This document shows, one piece after another, positions 24,264 through 33,326 of a DNA stretch of 51,396 nt. Position numbers and translations under genes: made by a program. Location: the NCBI GenBank assembly GCA_022652815.1, contig JALCRR010000010.1, positions 1 to 51,396 of the forward strand, written 5' to 3'. A model generated the notes under the pieces. That model did not search any database and was not told the DNA's origin. It worked only from the letters and a program-made list of their open reading frames with translations. How positions within the stretch are numbered: the first letter of the stretch is position 1; each line of letters begins with the position of its first letter. Origin of the DNA: Oscillibacter sp. Lineage in GTDB: Bacteria; Bacillota; Clostridia; Oscillospirales; Oscillospiraceae.

Positions 24264-24300
24264 CGGAGCGGTGTCTCGAAAGAGACACCGCTCCGTTTTT
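24264..24300 (+). terminator. Terminator of the AGCS gene
   Basis: Perfect 14-bp arms CGGAGCGGTGTCTC and GAGACACCGCTCCG with a GAAA tetraloop, followed by five Ts. Confidence 0.93.
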
Positions 24301-24333
24301 ATTGGAAATCTGTGAACTTTTTTGCCGCCCGAG

Positions 24334-24361
24334 TTGCTTTTTTGCATTTTAATGGTATGAT
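24334..24361 (+). promoter_or_regulatory. Candidate promoter of the COG0523 pair
   Basis: TTGCTT (24334-24339) and TATGAT (24356-24361) are 16 bases apart. I see no obvious Zur-type palindrome. Confidence 0.5.
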
Positions 24362-24439
24362 ATTGAGTGTTGAATTGGGCTTGTCTCGCGCTTTGCGCAG
24401 GACATGCCCCTCAGATTTTGAAAAAAGGACTTGATTTGC

Positions 24440-25543
24440 ATGACGAAAATTGACATCGTCTCCGGCTTTCTCGGTGCCGGCAAGACGACCCTAATTAAAA
24501 AGCTGCTGGACGAGGCCTATAAGGGTCAGAAGCTGGTGCTGATTGAAAACGAATTCGGCGAGATCAGCATCGACGGCGGCTTTCTGAAAGACTCCGGCGT
24601 TCAGATTTCCGAGATGTCCTCCGGATGCATCTGCTGCTCTTTGGTGGGCGACTTCGGCAAGGCGCTGAAGGACGTTCAAAAGCAGTTTAACCCCGACCGT
24701 ATTCTCATCGAGCCGTCCGGCGTGGGCAAGCTCTCTGACGTGGTGGTTGCTGTGCAAAACACCATTGCCGAGGACCCCGAGCTGGCGCTGAATAGCTTTG
24801 TCACCGTGGCTGACGCCACCAAGGTGAAGGTCTATATGAAGAACTTCGGCGAGTTTTACAACAACCAGGTGGAATCCGCCGGCACCATCATCCTCTCCCG
24901 CACGCAGAAGCTGACTCCCGAAAAGCTGGAGGCAGCCGTTGCCATGCTGCGGGAGAAGAACCCCACCGCCGCCATTTTGACGACCCCCTGGGATCAGCTG
25001 GACGGCAAGGCCATGCTGGCCGCCATCGAAAAGACCTCTCTGGCCGACGAGCTGCTGGCAAAGATCCACGCCGAGCACGAGGCCGAGGATGACGATGACG
25101 ACGATGATGACGACTGCTGCTGCCATGAGCATCACCACGACCACGACCACGAGCACGACCACGAGCATCATCACGACCATGAGGAGCACGAGGAGCACGA
25201 GGAGCACGAGCATCACCACGACCATGACGAGTGCTGCCATGACGAGCACCATCACCATCATCACCATGCCGACGAGGTATTCACGTCCTGGGGTCAAGAG
25301 ACGCCGAAAGCATTCTCCGCCGCAGCGATTGAGGAGATTCTCACCGGGCTGGATTCCGGCGATTACGGCAAGATTCTCCGCGCCAAGGGCATCGTTCCCG
25401 TCGGAGATGGCAAGTGGATCAACTTCGACTATGTGCCCGAGGAGCATGACGTCCGCGAGGGCAGCGCCGATTACACCGGCAGACTGTGCGTCATCGGCTC
25501 TGAGCTGAAAGAGGACAAACTCAAGGAGCTGTTTGGCCTGTAA
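24440..25543 (+). CDS. COG0523 (CobW/ZNG1-like) metal GTPase with giant His/Asp linker
   Basis: This 367-residue G3E GTPase has Walker A GFLGAGKTT (9-17), the metal-binding GCICC motif (63-67) and EPSGVGK (91-97). The G4 motif reads SRTQ instead of NKxD. Residues 210-277 are an extraordinary insert with nine Asp in a row, two Cys clusters (CCC, CC) and about 29 His, ending in a run of seven His. A CobW C-terminal domain follows from about 280. Family members insert or chaperone Zn, Co or Ni; the insert suggests storage or high-affinity capture of Zn or Ni. ATG at 24440 is preferred over upstream starts. It is followed by a second family member, 35 bases away. Confidence 0.92.
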   Translation: MTKIDIVSGFLGAGKTTLIKKLLDEAYKGQKLVLIENEFGEISIDGGFLKDSGVQISEMSSGCICCSLVGDFGKALKDVQKQFNPDRILIEPSGVGKLSDVVVAVQNTIAEDPELALNSFVTVADATKVKVYMKNFGEFYNNQVESAGTIILSRTQKLTPEKLEAAVAMLREKNPTAAILTTPWDQLDGKAMLAAIEKTSLADELLAKIHAEHEAEDDDDDDDDDCCCHEHHHDHDHEHDHEHHHDHEEHEEHEEHEHHHDHDECCHDEHHHHHHHADEVFTSWGQETPKAFSAAAIEEILTGLDSGDYGKILRAKGIVPVGDGKWINFDYVPEEHDVREGSADYTGRLCVIGSELKEDKLKELFGL

Positions 25544-25578
25544 AGGCCGCGGCGACCACTGTAAAGGACTTTTAATTG

Positions 25579-26508
25579 ATGGATATTCCTGTTTATCTGG
25601 TTGTCGGCTTTCTGGATGCCGGCAAGACCAATTTTATCAACGGCTGTCTGGAGGACGGCTTTGCCCGCAAGGACCGCACCCTGCTTCTGTGCTGTGAAGA
25701 GGGCGAGGAGGAATACGAGAAGAACGCGCTGGACAACGTGACGGTGGTCACGGTGGAATCCCAGGAGGCGCTGACCTGCTCGTTTCTGAAAGAGTGTGAG
25801 AAGAAGTACCAGCCCAAGCAGGTGCTGATCGAGTACAACGGCATGTGGATGCTGCAGCCCCTGTTTCAAGACGTGCTGCCCGCCAACTGGGTACTCTATC
25901 AGGTGATGACCTTTGTGCAGGCGGAGACGTTTGAGCTTTACGCCAAAAACATGGGTCAGTTGATGATGGAGAAGATCACCAACGCGGACATGCTGGTATT
26001 CAACCGCTGCACGGAGGAGCTGCGCGCAGCTCTGCGCAAGCGGAATCTGCGCATGGTGAACCGCCGGGCGGACATTTATCTGGAAAACGACGACGGCACG
26101 TCCGAGGATTATCTCACCGGCAACGAGTGCCCCTTTGATTTGAAGCAGGACGTTATTGACATTCCCGACGACGATTACGGCGTGTGGTATGTGGATGTCA
26201 TGGACAAGCCAGAGCGCTACGACGGCAAGCTCGTCCACATGAAGCTGATGGTGTGCCACTCCAAGAAGTACCCCGGCATCGAGTGCCCGGGCCGCTTTGC
26301 CATGGTGTGCTGCGCCAACGACATCACGTTCTACGGTCTTTTGGCCAAGGGCGATGAGCTAAGGAAGTTCAACAACCGGGACTGGGTGGAAGTTACCGCC
26401 CGGATGAGCGTGGAAAAGCATGCGGCCTACAAGGGCAAGGGTCCGGTGATGAACATGGTGTCTGTTGCTCCCTGTGACAAGCCCAAGGAAGAAGTCGTCT
26501 CCTTCTGA
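25579..26508 (+). CDS. COG0523-like GTPase fused to a YcgQ/DUF1980-like domain
   Basis: This 309-residue protein starts with Walker A GFLDAGKTN (about 9-17) of the G3E class, but it lacks the usual CxCC motif and has CC near residue 37. The C-terminal 100 residues include DGKLVHMKLMVCHSK, GRFAMVCCANDITFYGLL and KGKGPVM, matching the conserved C-terminal domain of YcgQ-type proteins (TIGR03943), which normally work with a YcgR permease. No such permease is in the window. Start is ATG 25579 (a TTG precedes it). Likely a metal-handling partner of the upstream gene. The family call for the C-terminal domain rests on the CCA-GLL pattern. Confidence 0.75.
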   Translation: MDIPVYLVVGFLDAGKTNFINGCLEDGFARKDRTLLLCCEEGEEEYEKNALDNVTVVTVESQEALTCSFLKECEKKYQPKQVLIEYNGMWMLQPLFQDVLPANWVLYQVMTFVQAETFELYAKNMGQLMMEKITNADMLVFNRCTEELRAALRKRNLRMVNRRADIYLENDDGTSEDYLTGNECPFDLKQDVIDIPDDDYGVWYVDVMDKPERYDGKLVHMKLMVCHSKKYPGIECPGRFAMVCCANDITFYGLLAKGDELRKFNNRDWVEVTARMSVEKHAAYKGKGPVMNMVSVAPCDKPKEEVVSF

Positions 26509-26544
26509 CGAATTTCAATCCAAACGGTAATATTATGTCGAAAC

Positions 26545-26588
26545 ATTCCGCTCCGTTGTCATATTTTGACGGCGGAGCGGATATTTTT
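26545..26588 (+). terminator. Terminator of the COG0523 pair
   Basis: TCCGCTCCG pairs with CGGAGCGGA, with an inner TGTCA/TGACG helix and a TATTT loop, followed by a T-rich tail. Confidence 0.8.
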
Positions 26589-26605
26589 CTCCATATTTTC
26601 AACGC

Positions 26606-26634
26606 TTGCAGCATTGGCTTGCGGGCATTATAAT
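26606..26634 (+). promoter_or_regulatory. Promoter of the LtaS-like gene
   Basis: TTGCAG (26606-26611) and perfect TATAAT (26629-26634) are 17 bases apart, about 40 bases before the start codon. Confidence 0.75.
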
Positions 26635-26676
26635 GAATACATTCTGTATCTGTCCAATGTGGAAAGGAACTGCCTT

Positions 26677-28572
26677 GTGAAACGAAAAAATATCAAAAAA
26701 GCGCCCCGGTATCAGCTGGGGCTTTTGTCCTCGGTCCTGCTGGCGGTTTTACTGGCCGGCGTGATTACGCTGCTGTGTCTTTGGGTGCAGCCGAACAGCC
26801 TTCGCAATGTGCTGAGCGTCTTTCGCTCCCAGCCGCTTTTGATCGTGCTGAACTGTCTGCCGATCGGCCTTTTGGTGCTGGCCTTTGCCAGCATTTTCGG
26901 GAACGTGTTTTCCTCCGCCTGCCTTGTGGGCACCTGCTGCGCGTTTCTCTCTATGGCCAGCCGCATCAAGATCTCCGTGCGGGACGAGCCGGTTTTCCCC
27001 CGGGATTTTGGCCTTTTGAAAGAGGTTTTCTCTGCTGCGGGCACCTATCGCATCACCTGGCCGTGGGTGGTCATTGCGGTGATTCTGGTCTACATGGTGT
27101 TGACCAAAATTGCCGCCCGCTTTGTGGGCTGCAAGCCGTTTCCCGTGGAGGCGCTTCGCTCCTGGGGTGGACGGATTGCTGGGGCATTCGGATCGCTGGC
27201 AGTTCTGGTGGCTCTGATTTTGACGGTCTATGCCTCGAATGACCTCTACAATTCCTTTACCACCTCCAACCCCTATTACATTCCCACGGTGTTTAACGAG
27301 CTGGGCTTTCCCTACTGCTTCTGCCACAACTTCACCACCTACACGGTGGATCGCCCCGACGGGTACAGCCGCGTGGAGGCTGAAAGTTGGGAAATCGGAG
27401 ATGTGCCCGGTCAAGGAGCAGACGTCAACGTCATTATGGTGATGAACGAGGCATTTTCCGACCTGACAGACTGCGGGGCGTTTTCCTACGCCCCAGAGGA
27501 GGACCCTCTGAAAAACTTCCATGCGGCGCAGGAAAGCGCCCACTGCGTTTCCGGCCATGTGGTGGTGCCCGGCTTTGCCGGCGGCACCGCCAACACGGAA
27601 TTTGACGTACTGACCGGGATGCAGACCAATGCCCTGTCCGCCACCACCACGTCCGCTTTCCGGGCGGTGAATCAGAATCTGGACAGCATGTTTCGCGTAT
27701 TCAACACCGACGGCTATACCACAGAATTTCTTCACCCCGGCGACGCGTGGTTTTACAACCGGGAAAACGTGTATCAATGGCTGGGCGCCCAGTCCATTGA
27801 ATTTGCCAAGGATATGACCAACCCCGCCTACAAGGGTCGCTGGGTGACCGACGACTATATGGCTGGGCAACTTGAAGAGCACTTTGCATCCGCGATTGCC
27901 GCCGGTACACCGCTGTTTAACTACACGACCACCATTCAAAACCACATGTCCTACACCGCCGACAAATACGGCGCGGACTATGCATTTCCCGCCTTGCAGA
28001 CTACGGCGGATCTTTCAAGCGAAGCCGAAACCTTGCTGAAGGTCTATATTGAGGGCGTCCGAGACGCAGACGCCATGCTGGGGCGGCTGACGGACTATTT
28101 CTCCCAGAGCGATGAGCCCGTTGTGCTGGTGTTCTGGGGTGACCATCTGCCCTATCTGGGAGACGGACAGCTGGCCTATAACGAGTTGAACCTCGGTCTG
28201 ACGCCGGAGGACGGCGGCACGGAAAATTACCTGCGCGCCTATGAGACGCCCTATGTCATCTGGGCCAATGACGCCGCCGCGCAGACGCTTGACTGGGACA
28301 AGACGGTGGCCTCTCTGGATTTGCCGGAGGACGGCACGCTCTCTGCCTGCTATCTGGGCAGCACCGTGCTGGAGCTGACCGGCCGCAGTGAGGAAAGTCC
28401 GTGGTTTGCGTATCTTTCCGAGGTGCGGCGGGAACTGCCGGTCATTCAGCGCCAGACCTATATGACCGCAGATGGCACCGTAACTGCCGATTTGACGCAG
28501 GAGCAGCAGACGCTGCTCTCCAAGCTCCGCTGCTGGAGCTATTACAAACTCAAGTACAAGGATGTGGAGTGA
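26677..28572 (+). CDS. LTA synthase-like sulfatase-family membrane enzyme
   Basis: This 631-residue protein has four or five membrane helices in its first 220 residues and then an extracellular alkaline-phosphatase/sulfatase domain. LtaS-type Mn2+ ligands can be placed: the Glu in NVIMVMNEAFSD, the Thr nucleophile in GGTANTEFDVLTG and Asp-His in VFWGDHLPYLG. Such enzymes transfer glycerol phosphate from phosphatidylglycerol to a cell-surface polymer or glycan. The start is a GTG at 26677 with GGAAAGGA upstream; the frame continues upstream through a promoter and is not coding there. The next gene starts at its stop. LtaS proper versus a glycan-decorating phosphotransferase cannot be separated. 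Confidence 0.85.
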   Translation: MKRKNIKKAPRYQLGLLSSVLLAVLLAGVITLLCLWVQPNSLRNVLSVFRSQPLLIVLNCLPIGLLVLAFASIFGNVFSSACLVGTCCAFLSMASRIKISVRDEPVFPRDFGLLKEVFSAAGTYRITWPWVVIAVILVYMVLTKIAARFVGCKPFPVEALRSWGGRIAGAFGSLAVLVALILTVYASNDLYNSFTTSNPYYIPTVFNELGFPYCFCHNFTTYTVDRPDGYSRVEAESWEIGDVPGQGADVNVIMVMNEAFSDLTDCGAFSYAPEEDPLKNFHAAQESAHCVSGHVVVPGFAGGTANTEFDVLTGMQTNALSATTTSAFRAVNQNLDSMFRVFNTDGYTTEFLHPGDAWFYNRENVYQWLGAQSIEFAKDMTNPAYKGRWVTDDYMAGQLEEHFASAIAAGTPLFNYTTTIQNHMSYTADKYGADYAFPALQTTADLSSEAETLLKVYIEGVRDADAMLGRLTDYFSQSDEPVVLVFWGDHLPYLGDGQLAYNELNLGLTPEDGGTENYLRAYETPYVIWANDAAAQTLDWDKTVASLDLPEDGTLSACYLGSTVLELTGRSEESPWFAYLSEVRRELPVIQRQTYMTADGTVTADLTQEQQTLLSKLRCWSYYKLKYKDVE

Positions 28573-29106
28573 TTGCAGCTGAAAACGCGACGGATTGCGC
28601 TGGCGGGCATGCTGTGTGCACTGACAGAGGTGATTTTGCTGCTGGGCGGTGTGATTCCGGTAGCGGTATACGCCTGCCCGATTCTCGCCATGGTGGTGCT
28701 TCTGCCTGTGCGAGAGGAATGTGGCACAAAGCTGTCCCTGTGCGCCTATGGGGCAACTGCGCTTCTGGCGCTGTTGCTGGTGCCGGACAAGGAGCTGGCC
28801 GGGGTGTACCTCTTTTTCGGGTGGTATCCTGCGGCGCAGCCGGCGCTGGACCGCATCGGCTCCCGAGTGGTGCGCTTTATCGCTAAGCTGGGGATTTTCG
28901 TCTGTGCCACTGCCGTGCTGTACGCTCTGCTGATTTTCGTTTTTCAGCTCTCCGCTGTGGTGGGGGAATATGTGGAATCCTCCCGGTGGATTTTACTTTC
29001 CCTGCTGGTGCTGGGCTGCGGCGTCTTTTTCATCACGGATCTGCTGCTGCGGCGAATGGCGCTGCTCTGGCGGGTAAAACTCCGCCGCCGCTGGTTTCAA
29101 TCATAA
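28573..29106 (+). CDS. Predicted five-helix membrane protein
   Basis: This 177-residue protein has hydrophobic segments near 8-30, 31-48, 54-70, 101-126 and 138-158 and a basic C-terminus. The N-terminus, RRIALAGMLCALTEVILLLGG, has the look of ECF-transporter S components, but no ECF A or T gene is near. The start is a TTG directly at the stop of the LtaS-like gene, with AAGGA ten bases upstream, so the two genes are probably translated together. The function is unknown. Confidence 0.65.
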   Translation: MQLKTRRIALAGMLCALTEVILLLGGVIPVAVYACPILAMVVLLPVREECGTKLSLCAYGATALLALLLVPDKELAGVYLFFGWYPAAQPALDRIGSRVVRFIAKLGIFVCATAVLYALLIFVFQLSAVVGEYVESSRWILLSLLVLGCGVFFITDLLLRRMALLWRVKLRRRWFQS

Positions 29107-29143
29107 AAAAGAGGACTTTCCGTTTGGAAAGTCCTCCTTTTTA
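29105..29143. terminator. Bidirectional terminator
   Basis: GAGGACTTTCC (29111-29121) and GGAAAGTCCTC (29126-29136) with loop GTTT, flanked by A- and T-runs, separate convergent genes. Confidence 0.92.
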
Positions 29144-31687
29144 TTGTCTTTCGTGGTCGTGGGACGCCAGTTTGATCTCCTGCCCCCGAACCAACTGGAT
29201 AAAAATTGCGGCCAGCGTGGGGTCGAACTGGGTGCCTTCGCCCTTTTCGATTTCCGAGAGGGCGTAGTCCAGCGGCAGACCCTTGCGGTAGGGGCGGTCG
29301 GTGGTCATGGCGTCAAACACGTCGGCAATGGCAAGGCAGCGGGCAGAAACGGGAATGTTCTCCCCAGCAATTCCCCGGGGATAGCCCTTGCCGTCCCACC
29401 GTTCGTGGTGGCCAAGCGCCGCGGGAATTAGATAGTCCATTTCCGACAGATGGCGGATCATCTCGATGGAGTTGTTGACATGATCCTTCATGATGCTGTA
29501 CTCAGCATCTGTCAGCTTGCCGGACTTATTCAAGATGTCCTCCGGAACGCTGATCTTTCCGATGTCGTGGAGGAGTCCTGCGGCGTAGATGGTGCGCACT
29601 TGATCGTCGTTCAGGCCGGCAGCAACCGCCAGATTTGCGGCATAGCGCGCCACGTTTTTACTGTGGGCATAGGTATAATGATCCTTGGCGTCGATGGCCG
29701 CCGTCAAGGCGGAAATCATGGACAGGGCGCTGCGGTAGCGCTCGCCCTGCAGCTCGATGCGATTCACAATGGAGTCCGTACGCTCCGCCAGTTGCTGGGG
29801 GATGGCCGAGGAGGCGCCGCGGAACAGCACAATCTGATTTTTTCCGCTCTGCTTCGCGTTGAAGGCGGCCAGATCTGCGTTATCCAGCAGCTCCTTGGCG
29901 CAGGCTGCAGCATAGGGAGCCGAGCAGATGCCGATGCTGACAGTCAAGGTCTTGAAGTTCTTGCGCTCCGATACTTCATTGATCGTATGAATCCGACGCA
30001 CGATCTCCTTCGCCACTGTCTGTGCCCGATGGGTATCCTCATGGGGTAGCAGTACGGCGAACACCTTGCCGCTGGAGCGGAACAGGACACCGCCCTCCCC
30101 GATGCAGCGGCGAATTTCTTCGCAGATGCGGCGGAGAGCATCGTTTCCGGCCTCCACGCCATAGAGCTGGTTATAGAGCTTCATATCATCCACGTCGACG
30201 AGAAGAAGGCTCAAGCAGTCATGTTTGCACTCCTCAAACAGCTGCTCCTCCTGCTCGGCAAAATAGCGATAGTTATAGGCCCCGGTTAGCTCGTCAATAC
30301 GAGCCTCGCGGAACATTTTTTCGTAAAGACCGGCGTTTTTCATGGCAATGGAGGCAACGGAACACACGGTTTCCAGATACCCGATCTCCACGTAGTTGTA
30401 GGTTTTATTCCGCTCCTTAGCGGCTAGCAGGACAAGACCCACCACCTCGTCGCCGTCTTTCATGGCGGCGGCGCAGTCGATATTCAGCCGGCGCAGCAGT
30501 TCCTTTTCGCTCTCCCACACGGAGAGGTACAGGGGATTGGATCGGAATTCGGTGACAATCAAATAGTTGTCCTGCTGACGCAGATATGCCACTTGCGGAC
30601 TGTCCGCCGAGATGGAGAAGTTCAACGACGCCAATGGGTTGGAGCAATACTTTCCCTGATAGGCGTTTCCCTCCCGCAGGCAGACGTAGACTCGCTCCGC
30701 CGGAATCTCGCCGAGAATGGCGGCAGACAGCTTTTCCATGATTTCCTGCGTGCTTAGGGATTGGGAGGCATCCGTGGAAAACTGCTTCAAAAGGCGGTTT
30801 TGCTGTTCCTCGCGGGTAAAGAGCGTGTCTGTCAAGCGGCGCACCGCCGAGTACACCATCACCAGAATGCCGGCGAAGATGATGGCCACCATCACCGTAG
30901 CCGTCTCATGGGAAAGGCCCACCAATTGGGTTAGGAACCGTTCCGCAGGTTCGATCACATAGACGCCGGACAGCACGCAGATCAAGGCCAGCATCACCAG
31001 CAGCAGCGACCGGGACACCACCAGTGTCAGCCGGAACATCCGCTTTTTGTAGAGAGCCAGCAACATCATAGCTGCGAAGGCAATGCCGCACAGAGCGTCA
31101 TAGGGGAACGTATTGCCCGGAATGGCAATCTGTACCACGTTGCCGATGCCCATGGTGCACCCGCCCATTACCACCAATAGCAGTCCCGGCGAGTGAATCC
31201 CCTGCTCCCGCAAAATCCGGCGAATCAGACGGACAAGATAAACGGTGAACGCCACATAGAAAAGGCACGGAATCGCAATGTGCCAGCTCATGGAATAGAG
31301 AAACACGGTGCCGTTCTCCGTCGCCGTGGGCGTGGGAGGAGCTAGGAAAAAGTCGGTGGCCGTTACCGCCAGCTCCACGACGTTGATCGCCGTCCAGACA
31401 GCCAAAGAAAAGGGCGCGTTGTGCCTTGTAAAGCGCAGCAAAAAGAGGTAGAAAAACCACTCTACCGCGAACAGAGCCAGAAGGGATACGTAAAACCAAA
31501 AGCGTAATCCCGGCCACATTTGCAGCCGCATGAGTACTGTGCCGCCCAGCCACAGAATGCAGTCCGCCACCAAGAGCATAAATGCCCGGATTTCGGGGGT
31601 CTTTTTCGCCGCCAAAAAGGTGGCCAGCAGCAGTACAAAGCAGCAAAGAGCTGTGATGTTAACTGCGAGAAATGGAACACTGTTCAT
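29141..31687 (-). CDS. Membrane GAF-GGDEF-HD-GYP signalling protein, GGDEF degenerate
   Basis: This 848-residue protein has a seven- or eight-helix N-terminal membrane domain (about 5-285, histidine-kinase N-terminal type), a GAF-like domain (about 300-455), a GGDEF-like domain (465-625) and an HD-GYP domain (655-840). The GGDEF catalytic loop reads SGKVF (539-543), so it should not make cyclic di-GMP, though it might bind GTP. The HD-GYP motifs are intact: LLHDIGK (705-711), HVNNS, and HHERWDGKGYP (760-770), predicting c-di-GMP hydrolysis. Its start overlaps the GH3-family stop, in a three-gene unit with a membrane methyltransferase. Confidence 0.88.
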   Translation of the reverse strand: MNSVPFLAVNITALCCFVLLLATFLAAKKTPEIRAFMLLVADCILWLGGTVLMRLQMWPGLRFWFYVSLLALFAVEWFFYLFLLRFTRHNAPFSLAVWTAINVVELAVTATDFFLAPPTPTATENGTVFLYSMSWHIAIPCLFYVAFTVYLVRLIRRILREQGIHSPGLLLVVMGGCTMGIGNVVQIAIPGNTFPYDALCGIAFAAMMLLALYKKRMFRLTLVVSRSLLLVMLALICVLSGVYVIEPAERFLTQLVGLSHETATVMVAIIFAGILVMVYSAVRRLTDTLFTREEQQNRLLKQFSTDASQSLSTQEIMEKLSAAILGEIPAERVYVCLREGNAYQGKYCSNPLASLNFSISADSPQVAYLRQQDNYLIVTEFRSNPLYLSVWESEKELLRRLNIDCAAAMKDGDEVVGLVLLAAKERNKTYNYVEIGYLETVCSVASIAMKNAGLYEKMFREARIDELTGAYNYRYFAEQEEQLFEECKHDCLSLLLVDVDDMKLYNQLYGVEAGNDALRRICEEIRRCIGEGGVLFRSSGKVFAVLLPHEDTHRAQTVAKEIVRRIHTINEVSERKNFKTLTVSIGICSAPYAAACAKELLDNADLAAFNAKQSGKNQIVLFRGASSAIPQQLAERTDSIVNRIELQGERYRSALSMISALTAAIDAKDHYTYAHSKNVARYAANLAVAAGLNDDQVRTIYAAGLLHDIGKISVPEDILNKSGKLTDAEYSIMKDHVNNSIEMIRHLSEMDYLIPAALGHHERWDGKGYPRGIAGENIPVSARCLAIADVFDAMTTDRPYRKGLPLDYALSEIEKGEGTQFDPTLAAIFIQLVRGQEIKLASHDHERQ

Positions 31688-33294
31688 ACGCCTGCAGCCT
31701 CCCTTCCGGGATGAGTCTGCCAGCGAAGAAGGGCGGTCACATCCAGCATACCGGGATTGATCCGGGGCAAAACTTGATCGGTCGCTGCTTGATACGCCTG
31801 GATGGTGCCGTATTTCAAAATGGTGATTTGCAGCGGATCCATGTTCAGAAGCTTTTTCAGATCCGCATAATCGCTGTCGAAGAACTTGAAGTAAACCGCC
31901 ATGTGCTCTTGAAGCACCTGCCGGACCGTGACATCATGCTCCTGCGCCTCGGGCGTGATCTCCGCGTACATATGCAGGAAGGGAGAGCCGTGCTCGTCAT
32001 ATTCCTTTTTCATCAGCCACTCGCCGATGCCCAGTTTGGAAAGGCGCAGCACCTCCTGCACGGAGGATTCGGTGATGCGGGTAAAGCCCGCGATGTCAAT
32101 GACATCCGGTGTGCGATCCACATAGTTGAAGCGGGGAATGGCGCCGTTTCCGGCGCTGACGCAGTGATAGGTGTCGCCCACGCGGTAGCGCATGAACGCG
32201 CCACCGTGCAGCACGCTGATGACCAGCTCGTAGGTCTCACCGGAGCGCACTTCGTCCATTAGGCATGTCCGGGGCGTGTAGGCGCGATCTTTCCGGGAAC
32301 GACGCATCTCCTCCTGCGGAATGAACTCATAAAAGCAGGCGTCTGGGAAAAAGGGCATACCGTTATGCTCCCACGTCTCGGCGCCGATGCAGGTAAACTC
32401 CGTGCCGGCAGCCAGCTCGGTGGGCACGACACCCCAGGCTTCCGTCAGACGGTCACGGTAGCAGCGGGCGTCCGTGCCGGCATAGAACATGGCCTTGAGA
32501 TGAAAAATGTCCTTGGGCTGGACAGGTCGGTCATCCCGGCGGCTGATATACTTGGCCTGCAAAAACCGAAAAGCGTACTTGGGGGAAACGCTGAGTTTCT
32601 TCCTGCTGCCGCCGCTGTGCTCGGTAATTCTGCCGAAGCTGTCCGTAATATAATTGGCCACGGAGCCGATGCCGAAGAAAAAGTCGATGCCGCCGTTCAT
32701 GCCCATGGCAAAGCCCTTTTTGATGCGCTGGGAGAAGCTCAATCCGTCGGCGGCGTTGTCGTCCGGCAGCCAGACAAATTTGACCTGCTCATTGGCGATA
32801 GAGGGCAGCAGACCCGTGGCGTAGGGCAGCGGTGCGCCGCCGTAGAGCACGCGGTCGCCGCTTTTGAAGTTGTAGGTTCCCTTTTTCGTTGCCGTGGCCA
32901 TCATCAACGAGGCCACCAGATTGTGGCAGTATGTATCCAGCATGGGGCGGGTGTACGGTGCCAGCTTGACGGGGCGCAGGCCACCTTCCCAGGTGGTTTG
33001 AATCCAGACAGCAGGCTCGCTGCACAAAAGATCGCTCCGCTTTGCCAGCAGCGCATCCGCATAGTCTTCGTATGTGGTCAGGGGCAGAAGCGCCCGCAGC
33101 TCGTCGATGGTGTGGGGCTGCTTGTCCCCCAACAGTGACCGGCCAAGGCCGCTGGCCGTCCAGAGTCGGATCTGCTCTTCCATCAGCCGCCGCTGGGTGT
33201 ACATATAGTCGGCGAGACTCATGTCCAAAAAGCCGCAATACTCCCGCCACAGCTGTTCCCGGGGCGTTCGTTTTGTCTGCTCTTCAAAGCGCAT
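31684..33294 (-). CDS. GH3 auxin-responsive promoter-like acyl-adenylating protein
   Basis: This 536-residue protein resembles bacterial members of the GH3 family, which in plants adenylate an acid and join it to an amino acid. The ATP-side pattern WIQTTWEGG-RPVK is a divergent P-loop equivalent; AGTDARCYRDRLTEAWG, YEFIP and MRYRVGDTYHC with DRTPDVIDIAGF are in the expected order. Start is ATG 33294 with AAAGGAGG eight bases upstream; the upstream GTG overlaps that site and is rejected. Substrate is unknown, and its pairing with a c-di-GMP phosphodiesterase is unusual. Confidence 0.8.
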   Translation of the reverse strand: MRFEEQTKRTPREQLWREYCGFLDMSLADYMYTQRRLMEEQIRLWTASGLGRSLLGDKQPHTIDELRALLPLTTYEDYADALLAKRSDLLCSEPAVWIQTTWEGGLRPVKLAPYTRPMLDTYCHNLVASLMMATATKKGTYNFKSGDRVLYGGAPLPYATGLLPSIANEQVKFVWLPDDNAADGLSFSQRIKKGFAMGMNGGIDFFFGIGSVANYITDSFGRITEHSGGSRKKLSVSPKYAFRFLQAKYISRRDDRPVQPKDIFHLKAMFYAGTDARCYRDRLTEAWGVVPTELAAGTEFTCIGAETWEHNGMPFFPDACFYEFIPQEEMRRSRKDRAYTPRTCLMDEVRSGETYELVISVLHGGAFMRYRVGDTYHCVSAGNGAIPRFNYVDRTPDVIDIAGFTRITESSVQEVLRLSKLGIGEWLMKKEYDEHGSPFLHMYAEITPEAQEHDVTVRQVLQEHMAVYFKFFDSDYADLKKLLNMDPLQITILKYGTIQAYQAATDQVLPRINPGMLDVTALLRWQTHPGREAAGV

Positions 33295-33326
33295 GAGTCT
33301 CACCTCCTTTGTTCAAATGTCAGTTG

